The position numbers and the translations under genes are program-made. Under the pieces are notes generated by a model. It made no database searches and was not told the origin of the DNA. It saw nothing but the letters and a program-made list of their open reading frames with translations. A stretch of DNA of 48,431 nt. Origin: a virus. Positions 1 through 5,286 of the stretch are shown here, in pieces (position 1 is the first letter of the stretch; every line of letters starts with the position of its first letter). The stretch covers positions 1 to 48,431 of the IMG/VR virus record IMGVR_UViG_3300048017_000010; one strand, 5' to 3'.

Positions 1-129
1 TTCTTGATCACTTCCTTTGCTCTGTCTTTCATCTTCATCCCTTCCAAAAATTAAATCCCACCTTTGGGCGTACTGTTGATCACTGACGGCCATAGGTCTA
101 CGGCCATCGCCTTTTCCAGCTTCGTGCAT
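1..129 (-). CDS. Small conserved phage protein, 3' end beyond window
   Basis: Reading leftwards from ATG 129, preceded by a clear GGAGGTGC ribosome binding site, 43 codons run open to base 1. The start (MHEAGKGDGRRP, then a Q-Y-A-x-R-W-D-x-I-F-G pattern) resembles a small protein family common in podophages whose function is unknown to me. It follows the minus-strand gene ending at 140 with 10 bases between. If the molecule is circular, the frame continues about 48 codons into 48431-48279 before a stop, but that extension does not look like ordinary coding sequence, so the contig may simply be cut here. Confidence 0.6.
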   Translation of the reverse strand, partial: MHEAGKGDGRRPMAVSDQQYAQRWDLIFGRDEDERQSKGSDQE

Positions 130-139
130 AACGCACCTC

Positions 140-598
140 CTATAAAAACTTGATCTTTGGTGACTTGCTCTTGATCATGTCCGTTACCCGCTTGATGTGC
201 CTCTCGTACACGCTGCGGGCCACGGCAGTCCTTTGAAGCTCGTGGTACTCAATGATGTCTTGGAAGGCTTGAAGACCTGGGCCGGTGCTCCCCATCTTGC
301 CAATCCGCATCCATCTGTCGTGCGCGTCGATCAAGTGCATCTCGGCAATCTTTACATGCACCATGACCTCTGGGCCAATGTTCGCAGCAGCCATACTCTC
401 AGCAAGCTGCACCACTGCGTTGATGTTGTTCCAGTCGTCCGGCGTAGCTGATCCATTTCTGAACGCCTCCATGCTGCCCTCTTCCTTTCTCCTCAAGAGT
501 CTCAGGCTTTCGTCATCCGTAACAGATGCACCCACCATTGCATGAGTCACTGGGTTTAAGCTTGTATCCCAGATTTTTCGTCGTGTTTGTTTTCGCAT
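140..598 (-). CDS. Conserved hypothetical phage protein, 152 aa
   Basis: A single open frame of 152 residues, largely helical in character and rich in charged residues, with no membrane segment. The core (residues about 50-135, with A-E-x-M-A, the H-D-R-W region, G-x-T-G-P-G-L-Q and the E-Y-H-x-x-Q-R-T-A-V pattern) matches my memory of a widespread hypothetical family in phages of Burkholderia and Ralstonia; the role is not known. No good ribosome binding site precedes ATG 598, so the start may be internal or expression may depend on a very short leader. It is divergent from the plus-strand operon, with a perfect palindrome immediately upstream. Confidence 0.7.
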   Translation of the reverse strand: MRKQTRRKIWDTSLNPVTHAMVGASVTDDESLRLLRRKEEGSMEAFRNGSATPDDWNNINAVVQLAESMAAANIGPEVMVHVKIAEMHLIDAHDRWMRIGKMGSTGPGLQAFQDIIEYHELQRTAVARSVYERHIKRVTDMIKSKSPKIKFL

Positions 599-601
599 GG
601 C

Positions 602-616
602 TTGATGTTACATCAA
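602..616. promoter_or_regulatory. Operator-like palindrome between divergent genes
   Basis: TTGATG-TTA-CATCAA is a perfect 6-bp inverted repeat with a 3-base centre, lying 3 bases upstream of the minus gene start (598) and about 25 bases before a candidate plus-strand promoter. Its size and position suit a dimeric repressor site. Binding is inferred, not seen. Confidence 0.35.
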
Positions 617-640
617 TGTGCAGTTCCTTGCAATAAACTG

Positions 641-669
641 TTGCAAAATATTTTTAACTGCACTAAACT
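641..669 (+). promoter_or_regulatory. Candidate sigma70-type promoter for early operon
   Basis: TTGCAA (641-646) and TAAACT (664-669) are separated by 17 bases, each matching four of six consensus positions. Transcription would start near 676, exactly where the 26-bp stem-loop repeat begins, so the early mRNA would carry that hairpin at its 5' end. Confidence 0.35.
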
Positions 670-675
670 ACACCC

Positions 676-701
676 AACCAACCCAAACGTGGAGGTTGGT
701 T
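676..701 (+). repeat. 26-bp stem-loop repeat, copy 1 (early leader)
   Basis: AACCAACC, a 10-base loop CAAACGTGGA, then GGTTGGTT. The same 26 bases occur at 10003-10028 (plus orientation) and 48173-48198 (minus orientation). This copy sits between the candidate promoter and the ribosome binding site of the first early gene. It lacks a T-run, so it is not an obvious terminator here; attenuation, transcript stability or protein binding are all possible. Confidence 0.7.
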
Positions 702-715
702 TAACAGGAGAACAC

Positions 716-1183
716 ATGAAAATATGCGATGAATGCGAAACCGTAGCGCACTGCACCAAGCATGGGTGTGTGCCGAAGCAGCCAGCACCTGTGCAGGAGC
801 CGTTTGGTTACTTCAGGGCAGAGCCGTTTGGGTGGACAGACTGCGCTGAGACAGATGAAGGCGCAATAGCTTTGTACGAACATCCCGCAGCACAGCCAGC
901 ACCTGTGCAGGAGCCTTTTGAATACTGGAACGCAGTTGAGGGTTGGGTAAAGATTGACGAGGTGCGTGAGCACTTTGATTCTGTTGGTTGCGGCACGATT
1001 TACAAAACTGCTGGCGATGGCCGTGTGCCTCTTACCGCAGCACAGCGGCAATGGGTTGGGCTGACGGATGAGGAGATTGATTCAATTGTTGCAATGTCAT
1101 GCAAAAAAGATTCATCGAATTTAGACGCTGCAAGGGTTGCCGTAGCCATCGAAGCCAAGCTTAAGGAAAAGAATACACCATGA
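716..1183 (+). CDS. Hypothetical early protein with internal duplication, 155 aa
   Basis: Start chosen at ATG 716 behind AACAGGAG with 5-base spacing; the frame is open upstream to 587 but without a ribosome binding site. The segment Q-P-A-P-V-Q-E-P-F occurs twice (residues about 21-30 and 59-67), encoded by nearly identical DNA, implying a short duplication. The C-terminal part has A-A-Q-R-Q-W-V-G-L-T-D-E-E-I, a phrase I recognise from many phage hypothetical proteins. An N-terminal C-x2-C with nearby Cys/His suggests a small metal site. First gene of the early operon; overlaps the next by ATGA. Confidence 0.75.
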   Translation: MKICDECETVAHCTKHGCVPKQPAPVQEPFGYFRAEPFGWTDCAETDEGAIALYEHPAAQPAPVQEPFEYWNAVEGWVKIDEVREHFDSVGCGTIYKTAGDGRVPLTAAQRQWVGLTDEEIDSIVAMSCKKDSSNLDAARVAVAIEAKLKEKNTP

Positions 1184-1407
1184 ACATCCTGATTTATTCC
1201 AAGTCCAGCTGCCCGAATTGCACCGCTGCAAAGCGGCTGCTGGATGACAAGGGGATTGGGTACACGGAGATTGACTCTATCCCCGGCATTTTTGAGATGC
1301 TAAGGATTTACCCAGAAGCCCGCCAAATGCCCCAGATATTCATCGAAGGCCAGCGTGTCGGTGGATTGGCTGGATTGCAACAAGCATTAAAGGAGTTAGG
1401 ACTGTGA
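1180..1407 (+). CDS. Glutaredoxin-like thiol-disulfide oxidoreductase
   Basis: A 75-residue thioredoxin-fold protein of normal glutaredoxin length. The active-site C11-P-N-C14 follows the first beta strand; M50-P51 is the cis-proline position and G61-G62 the glutathione-side glycine pair. It probably uses glutathione to reduce disulfides in the cytoplasm; in phages such proteins often serve ribonucleotide reductase, but no reductase gene is present here, so it would act on host enzymes. ATGA overlap upstream and GTGA overlap downstream show translational coupling. Confidence 0.88.
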   Translation: MNILIYSKSSCPNCTAAKRLLDDKGIGYTEIDSIPGIFEMLRIYPEARQMPQIFIEGQRVGGLAGLQQALKELGL

Positions 1408-1535
1408 ATGAATGCAAACACCGTTGGGAGCCAAGCAAATTCGGCATCAAGTGGCGCAGACCCAACCACTACTTGTACGAATGCGTACGCTGCAACAAAT
1501 TCATTGGCACAACACTCAAGAAGAATCAAACATGA
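1404..1535 (+). CDS. Small zinc-ribbon-like protein, 43 aa
   Basis: A GTG start at 1404 overlaps the glutaredoxin stop (GTGA), with AGGAG 9 bases before. The 43-residue product begins M-N-E-C-K-H and has C-V-R-C near residue 27-30, a C/H plus C-x2-C arrangement typical of tiny zinc ribbons. It ends with TGA overlapping the next ATG. The competing frames through this stretch lack ribosome binding sites, and the unbroken chain of 4-base overlaps supports this reading. Function unknown. Confidence 0.6.
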   Translation: MNECKHRWEPSKFGIKWRRPNHYLYECVRCNKFIGTTLKKNQT

Positions 1536-1690
1536 CCAAAGAAGAGGCCCTTTCCGCAATCAAACTGCTGTCCGCGCTCGAGTCGTGGTCATTCAGCTTG
1601 AAAGCCACAATCCCCGACTACCTGCACGAAGACCTGCAACGGTCTATGGAAGTGCTGGAGAAGATTGTTTTGGAGGAGAAGAAAGCATGA
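1532..1690 (+). CDS. Small acidic helical protein, 52 aa
   Basis: ATG 1532 lies in an ATGA overlap with the preceding stop, although the frame is open further upstream. The product starts M-T-K-E-E-A-L-S-A-I-K-L-L and is predicted by eye to be two amphipathic helices ending K-K-A. No family recognised. It joins the next gene by another ATGA. Confidence 0.6.
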   Translation: MTKEEALSAIKLLSALESWSFSLKATIPDYLHEDLQRSMEVLEKIVLEEKKA

Positions 1691-1890
1691 AGATCATCAA
1701 CACAATCAAAGCACTGTACGGGCCACCAAGCCCTGAAACTCTGGCTCTGCGTGAGCTGGAGGAGTCGCACCGTGAGCTGCTATCGGCTCATACCCAACAA
1801 GAGTACGCCGCCAAGATGGTTGAGTTCCACAAGAACAAGATCAAGCGCCTGACGCAATTTCTGAAAGACACAATGGAGGAGCAGACATAA
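1687..1890 (+). CDS. Small coiled-coil-like protein, 67 aa
   Basis: Starts at the ATGA overlap at 1687. After a P-P-S-P segment (residues 11-16) the rest is strongly helical and charged (E-L-E-E-S-H-R-E-L, then a lysine-rich stretch), compatible with a short coiled coil. No catalytic motif or family recognised. The frame is open upstream to 1408, but that would overlap two coupled genes. Confidence 0.6.
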   Translation: MKIINTIKALYGPPSPETLALRELEESHRELLSAHTQQEYAAKMVEFHKNKIKRLTQFLKDTMEEQT

Positions 1891-1901
1891 GGGAGATCGA
1901 C

Positions 1902-2009
1902 TTGGAAACATGGGTGATGATCGGAACAACGTGGTTTCACGGGCTGCTTGTCGGCTGGGTGCTTTGGCGCAGACCTCGCCCCAAGTACAAAACAGAGGAT
2001 GAAGAATGA
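1902..2009 (+). CDS. Tiny single-pass membrane protein, 35 aa
   Basis: A TTG start at 1902 follows AAGGGAG with 7-base spacing. The product M-E-T-W-V-M-I-G-T-T-W-F-H-G-L-L-V-G-W-V has one hydrophobic segment (residues about 4-21) followed by a basic R-R-P-R-P-K tail, implying N-out/C-in topology. It ends in an ATGA overlap with the next gene, which supports it being real. Role unknown. Confidence 0.5.
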   Translation: METWVMIGTTWFHGLLVGWVLWRRPRPKYKTEDEE

Positions 2010-2200
2010 GGCCAGACAGTCCCTGCATAGCCGTTTGCACCACGTTGTATGACGATAAATGTAAAGGTTGTTCAAGGACTTACATGGAAGTTGCGCTGTG
2101 GAACTCAATGTCAGAAGTTGAGAAAGAGGAAATCTGGCAGCGCATCGACAAAGAAGCCACAGCGTGGCGTTACAACAAGTACAAGGACAGAGTGAAATGA
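2006..2200 (+). CDS. DUF1289-type cysteine protein, 64 aa
   Basis: The N-terminal half reads P-C-I-A-V-C, then C-K-G-C-x-R-T with W-N-S-M-S-E-x-E-K, the hallmark arrangement of DUF1289, a short four-cysteine domain common in proteobacteria and their phages. Length fits the family. The cysteines probably hold a metal; the biological role is not established. Coupled by ATGA to its upstream neighbour and by overlap to the winged-helix gene downstream. Confidence 0.8.
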   Translation: MRPDSPCIAVCTTLYDDKCKGCSRTYMEVALWNSMSEVEKEEIWQRIDKEATAWRYNKYKDRVK

Positions 2201-2538
2201 ACCCGCAGCAAACAGTGCAAGTATTTAAAGCCCTCATGCAAGGCCCAGTAAGCCGGATTGATCTGGCTAACCGCGTTGGCGTTCGGCCTAAGACCATCGG
2301 CACCATATTGGTTGCCCTCCAAAAAGAGAAGCTGATCCACGTCCTTGACTACGCAACCCATGGTGATGGCCGCAACAGGGTCAAGATTTACTCCCTTGGC
2401 GAAGGTGAAAATGCACTGCCTAAAAGCGGCCAGTCCCAAGAAGAGCGAAGCCGCAAAAGCTATCTGCGAAAGATCAAGAAGCAAAACATCTTCACACCAC
2501 TGACAACATTCGTTGGCGGCAAATCTCTGTGGCAATAA
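2197..2538 (+). CDS. Winged helix-turn-helix DNA-binding protein, 113 aa
   Basis: ATG 2197 overlaps the preceding stop. Residues about 8-66 form a winged helix pattern: helix V-F-K-A-L-M, helix R-I-D-L-A-N-R-V, recognition helix P-K-T-I-G-T-I-L-V-A-L, then a wing containing G-D-G-R-N-R-V-K-I-Y. The C-terminal third is basic (R-S-R-K-S-Y-L-R-K-I-K-K). Likely a small transcriptional regulator of the MarR/ArsR-like class; target unknown. Confidence 0.7.
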   Translation: MNPQQTVQVFKALMQGPVSRIDLANRVGVRPKTIGTILVALQKEKLIHVLDYATHGDGRNRVKIYSLGEGENALPKSGQSQEERSRKSYLRKIKKQNIFTPLTTFVGGKSLWQ

Positions 2539-2548
2539 GGACGGCCCA

Positions 2549-2701
2549 ATGAAGTGCCCAGAATGCAACGCATGGACCAGAGTTCTTCAGACGTACCACC
2601 GCCAGGACAACCTCACACGGCGCAGATACGAATGCGCCAACCTTCACAGGTTCACCACACTTGAAACGATTAGGCCAAGCAAAGCAAAGGAGAAGAAATG
2701 A
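2549..2701 (+). CDS. Zinc-ribbon protein resembling the NrdR N-terminus, 50 aa
   Basis: Start at ATG 2549 behind AAGGA. Contains M-K-C-P-E-C, R-R-R-Y-E-C, then R-F-T-T-L-E-T, the same order seen in the zinc ribbon of the ribonucleotide reductase regulator NrdR, but without the ATP cone. The fourth zinc ligand would be His (A-N-L-H), giving C-C-C-H. Possibly a small nucleic-acid-binding adaptor. Coupled to the next gene by ATGA. Confidence 0.65.
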   Translation: MKCPECNAWTRVLQTYHRQDNLTRRRYECANLHRFTTLETIRPSKAKEKK

Positions 2702-2874
2702 AACTAATTGAACTGCACTGGAACGAAGGCCTCGGAGAAGGCGTCATCAAGTTTGCAAAAGGCTTTGACGAGATCGACCTCTTAACAAAGCTAGACATGC
2801 TTAAGGATTGCATCTCTGGACTGCAAGATGAATACAACTCAATGTTGACCAAGCCTGTAAAGGAGAAGAAATGA
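2698..2874 (+). CDS. Hypothetical protein, 58 aa
   Basis: Preceded by AAAGGAG at good spacing and linked on both sides by ATGA overlaps. The product starts M-K-L-I-E-L-H-W-N and has an acidic helical centre (F-D-E-I-D-L-L-T-K-L-D-M-L-K) followed by a K-E-K-K tail. No family recognised. Confidence 0.65.
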   Translation: MKLIELHWNEGLGEGVIKFAKGFDEIDLLTKLDMLKDCISGLQDEYNSMLTKPVKEKK

Positions 2875-3062
2875 TCAACGTATACCCAACCCGCATAGAG
2901 GCCACTGACGAGGGTGGCAACGTACTGTTCGTGCTCAGCACAGAAGACGCCGGGTGCTGCACCATGCACGTCAAAGAGCCAGTTCTTCTGACCAACGCCA
3001 ACCTAGAGCAAGTGCTGACTGCTGTACGCACTGGAGTGAAGATGCTTGGGCTGGAGGACTGA
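2871..3062 (+). CDS. Hypothetical protein, 63 aa
   Basis: ATGA-coupled to the previous gene and behind AAAGGAG. Alternating hydrophobic residues in the first 40 positions (I-E-A-T-D-E-G-G-N-V-L-F-V-L) suggest a small beta sheet, with a closing helix (L-E-Q-V-L-T-A-V). No motif identifies a function. Confidence 0.65.
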   Translation: MINVYPTRIEATDEGGNVLFVLSTEDAGCCTMHVKEPVLLTNANLEQVLTAVRTGVKMLGLED

Positions 3063-3063
3063 G

Positions 3064-3543
3064 ATGACGCACACCAAAGGAGAAGCATTGAAACTAACAC
3101 TGAACAGGGCCGTGCCGTCAATCCTGTCACCGGGATGGATGATGATCCCGGATAAAGATTTTGCCGTTATCAAGCAAGCCCTTGCACAGACCGTGCAGGA
3201 GCCTACTGGTGTATGCGGCAATCCGAGAAACGCCTGTGGCCTGCCATGTGAGCCGTGTGAAGGTAAGCCTGATCCAGAATGGATCACCCGACCAGCATCA
3301 CCCGTGATCAGCGCAGGCCCGATAACGCCCGCAATGATGCGTCCGTGGACAGAAGATGAGCGCAAGGAGCTTGAGGCAACACTCAACAAGCACCTAGTGC
3401 CCACCCCACCCGCACAGCCAGCCGTTCCGCTAACACCAGCAAAAGTGAATGCCATGGCTGAAGCGCACGGGATTGATGGTGATGCACGCCACTGGTTTGT
3501 TGTCGGAATCACAGATTGCGAATCTTCCCATGGCATCAAGTAA
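3064..3543 (+). CDS. Hypothetical protein, 159 aa
   Basis: Last gene before the terminator at 3565. ATG 3064 has GGAGG 8 bases before it; however AAAGGAG with TTG at 3088, in the same frame, copies the start region of the gene at 2698 and could be the true start (151 residues). The protein is proline-rich with a C-x6-C-x3-C-x2-C cluster (residues about 57-72) that may bind metal, and a C-terminal helical region. No family recognised. Confidence 0.6.
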   Translation: MTHTKGEALKLTLNRAVPSILSPGWMMIPDKDFAVIKQALAQTVQEPTGVCGNPRNACGLPCEPCEGKPDPEWITRPASPVISAGPITPAMMRPWTEDERKELEATLNKHLVPTPPAQPAVPLTPAKVNAMAEAHGIDGDARHWFVVGITDCESSHGIK

Positions 3544-3564
3544 GTAACCTCAAGCCAACCTAAG

Positions 3565-3587
3565 CCCGCCACAGTGCGGGTTTTTTT
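3565..3587 (+). terminator. Rho-independent terminator of first early segment
   Basis: CCCGC (3565-3569) pairs with GCGGG (3576-3580) across a 6-base loop and is followed by seven Ts. It lies 22 bases after the stop of the last gene of the first early block. Confidence 0.8.
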
Positions 3588-3599
3588 ACGCCCAAAACT

Positions 3600-3992
3600 C
3601 AAAAAATGAACGCGCCATAGGTCGAGCCGCCACCAGATGACCCCGTATCCTCTGATACAGGAACCTAGTAGCTCTCCACCGCGAAGCTGCTGCCTCGGGC
3701 CAAGTTCGGTTCGGTGGCAAAAGTCCGCCACGTTCAGCCGTATGCTCTTTCCATCTGGGTAATGTTTTTTGGCTTTCGCCCCGTACATCCTGCCACCTCT
3801 GGCTTACGGCTCACGTCTTACGTGCTTGACCCAGTTTCACTGCTGCCTCGCATAATTTGCAGCAACCCCCCGGCTCGACTAAAAGGGGGACAGACGACCT
3901 ATGGCCTGCGTGGTCTTTACTGGGTGCCGGAGATTTCTGCCGCATAAGCTAACGCGCCCTGACGCCCGACTACCTGTCGGGGAGGTAGTTTT
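3600..3992 (+). ncRNA. Candidate structured non-coding RNA
   Basis: About 390 bases without a credible gene. On the plus strand I find many perfect pairings: TAGGT 3618-3622 with ACCTA 3663-3667 enclosing hairpin GTATC-CTCT-GATAC 3645-3658; CCACCG 3676-3681 with CGGTGG 3712-3717; AGCCGTA 3736-3742 with TACGGCT 3805-3811; TGCTGC 3841-3846 with GCAGCA 3859-3864; CCCCC 3866-3870 with GGGGG 3885-3889; then a terminator-like hairpin at 3970-3992. It is bounded by a terminator on each side. I do not recognise the RNA class; group I intron, tmRNA and RNase P signatures were not found. Existence as a transcript is inference. Confidence 0.4.
3965..3992 (+). terminator. Terminator hairpin with alternative fold
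   Basis: CTACCT (3970-3975) pairs with AGGTAG (3983-3988) followed by TTTT. An overlapping and mutually exclusive hairpin, CCCGAC (3965-3970) with GTCGGG (3976-3981), would disrupt it. This looks like the end of a plus-strand transcript and touches the stop of the minus-strand gene at 3992. Confidence 0.5.
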
Positions 3993-4282
3993 CAGTTCAT
4001 TGAGGCATCAACCGGCTTACCATTCTCAATCCCAACGCGATGCTTAACTTCAACCACGTAGTACGTGAAGTTGATATTGCCATGCCCAACTGCCGTAGCT
4101 GCATGCTGGCGTGCGGCATCCAAGGCTACATCGTAGGTTTCATGGAGAGTTTTGAACTTTGCGCTGCACCCGGAGTCTGAGCGCATGAACACAGCAAACC
4201 TTGGATCGGTTGCATTGTGCAATTGCTGCACTGTGTGCCGGACTGTTCCGGGCTTTGGCTTTGTTTTGTATTGATGTGGCAC
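3992..4282 (-). CDS. Hypothetical protein, 96 aa, minus strand within early region
   Basis: GTG start at 4282 with AAAGGA 6 bases upstream. A basic N-terminus (K-T-K-P-K-P-G) precedes a small alpha/beta-looking domain with R-F-A-V-F-M-R-S and a C-terminal strand-rich stretch (N-F-T-Y-Y-V-V-E-V). No family recognised. It is one of two minus-strand genes interrupting the plus-strand early operon, consistent with a later insertion or an independently regulated unit. Confidence 0.6.
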   Translation of the reverse strand: MPHQYKTKPKPGTVRHTVQQLHNATDPRFAVFMRSDSGCSAKFKTLHETYDVALDAARQHAATAVGHGNINFTYYVVEVKHRVGIENGKPVDASMN

Positions 4283-4321
4283 GCCTGATCCTTTTAAGGA
4301 AATCGAAGCGGCACAAATTGA

Positions 4322-4392
4322 AAAACCGTTATTGAATCGCCCTCAGTTGCGGCCTTGTTTTACCAAGGTGAGGATGATTCGATAACGGTTTT
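4322..4392. repeat. Long imperfect inverted repeat (stem of about 27 bp)
   Basis: The left arm begins AAAACCGTTAT and the right arm ends ATAACGGTTTT. Going inward there is an 11-bp perfect stem, one G-T wobble, GAATC with GATTC, a 2x2 internal loop, CCTCA with TGAGG, a one-sided bulge, and a terminal CCTTG-TTTTA-CAAGG hairpin. It lies 40 bases upstream of the minus gene at 4282. It could be a bidirectional terminator, a regulatory RNA or the remnant of a small mobile element. Confidence 0.6.
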
Positions 4393-4582
4393 ATGCTGTG
4401 TCCGCAACGACAACGCCTTCAGTATATCAAAGACGTTGGTGGACGTGCAAGAGGTTTGATGGCAACCGAGAACCCCCAGTCCTACGCAAGTGTTGCGCTT
4501 AACCATCACGGGGAAGGACTGATTTCTCTCTGTAGTCGGAACCCCGGCACGTCCCTAATCAATCCACCCCCGTGATGACCCT
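4393..4582. other. Intergenic stretch without a supported gene
   Basis: A 60-codon plus-strand frame starts at 4393 but has no ribosome binding site and no recognisable family. Short hairpins are present (CGCAA-GTG-TTGCG near 4487-4499, nested in CAGTCCT with AGGACTG), so this may be an untranslated or regulatory segment. I see no iterons or known promoter. Confidence 0.4.
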
Positions 4583-4614
4583 AAAAAAAATCCCCCCACG
4601 TCTGAGGTGGGAGG
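4583..4614 (-). terminator. Rho-independent terminator of minus-strand nuclease gene
   Basis: Read on the minus strand, CCTCCCAC pairs with GTGGGGGG (one mismatch, 7-base loop) and runs straight into eight Ts (4590-4583). It lies 44 bases after the stop of the nuclease gene at 4658. Confidence 0.75.
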
Positions 4615-4657
4615 AAATTTCACACAGGAGAACACAACAGAATGTTCAGGGTGGAGT

Positions 4658-4942
4658 TTAACCGCAGGTGCGCAGCAGTGCAATGGCCTCTTCCGCGCTG
4701 TTGATGATGTGCAGGTTGTCTCCAGGCCAAGCATCATGGAACTTCTGCTCTGCATCCGTGAGCCGTCTGGCCGATGGCGGCTTGCTCCCGTCTTTGATTT
4801 CTAAGAGAAGCGTCCGACCGTTGTAACAACACAACAAGTCGAAAGTCCCCTCGTCGTTGATGACTTTGACGAACGCACCCTCGGCACGCATGGCCTTGAT
4901 GATGTCCTGCTCTCCATTGTCTCGACGTGCTGCTCGTCTCAT
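4658..4942 (-). CDS. VRR-NUC-like PD-(D/E)XK nuclease, 94 aa
   Basis: ATG 4942 is chosen because the resulting start (M-R-R-A-A-R-R-D) is usual for this family; the frame extends to 4972 without a ribosome binding site. Visible catalytic elements are E11 in the first helix, D35 on a strand (F-D-L-L), and E48-I-K50 on the next strand, followed by L-T-x-x-E-x-x-F-H and W-P-G. This is the compact stand-alone layout of VRR-NUC domains, which cut branched or flap DNA. It is divergent from the recombination operon starting at 5047, so it may act with it. Confidence 0.75.
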   Translation of the reverse strand: MRRAARRDNGEQDIIKAMRAEGAFVKVINDEGTFDLLCCYNGRTLLLEIKDGSKPPSARRLTDAEQKFHDAWPGDNLHIINSAEEAIALLRTCG

Positions 4943-4987
4943 GGAAAACCCCGATGAAAAAATATATTGCATTCATCGTAGCAGATG

Positions 4988-5016
4988 TTGTGTTGTTCCA
5001 TATCATGTGTTACATT
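4988..5016 (+). promoter_or_regulatory. Candidate extended -10 promoter for recombination operon
   Basis: TTGTGT (4988-4993) and TACATT (5011-5016) are 17 bases apart, with TG in the extended -10 position. It lies in the divergent gap between the nuclease gene at 4942 and the gene at 5047. Confidence 0.3.
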
Positions 5017-5046
5017 ACATCCTCACTCACCACACAGGAGAAAGAA

Positions 5047-5286
5047 GTGACGCCAGAACAAAGAGAATACGCGGTAGAGATTTTTGACAAGTCGGTTGTG
5101 ATAGCCAACGAGTTTGGGCCACTGATCATTGACAAGTCTGACGGCAGAGCTCCGTTGGCAACAACCACAGCCGCCATCTTGCTTTCCCATTTTTGCATCC
5201 GCGCCAACATCTCAATGTATGACGCCGTGGACATGCTGATGTCGGCCTACAAAAACATCTTGGAAGAAAGCAAGGACGCATCATGA
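5047..5286 (+). CDS. Hypothetical protein, 79 aa
   Basis: GTG 5047 follows CACAGGAG at ideal spacing. The in-frame ATG at 4957 would add a hydrophobic N-terminus but has no ribosome binding site and would run into the divergent promoter region. The product is mostly helical (Y-A-V-E-I-F-D-K-S-V-V-I-A-N-E-F, then T-T-A-A-I-L-L-S-H-F). It overlaps the exonuclease gene by 4 bases and heads the recombination operon. Function not recognised. Confidence 0.6.
   Translation: MTPEQREYAVEIFDKSVVIANEFGPLIIDKSDGRAPLATTTAAILLSHFCIRANISMYDAVDMLMSAYKNILEESKDAS

Noticed and set aside
3003-3788. 261-codon minus-strand open frame
   Set aside because: It runs through a terminator hairpin and opposite two coupled plus-strand genes, has no ribosome binding site and no recognisable family.
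3736-3811. Resemblance of AGCCGTATGC to group II intron domain V
   Set aside because: The rest of domain V (GAAA tetraloop and matching 3' strand) is absent, and no reverse transcriptase is encoded nearby.
3714-3947. 77-codon frame within the structured region
   Set aside because: GTG start without ribosome site, and the sequence is better explained by RNA pairing.
4393-4575. 60-codon plus-strand frame after the long inverted repeat
   Set aside because: No ribosome site, no family, and the start lies at the edge of the hairpin; kept only as unexplained intergenic sequence.
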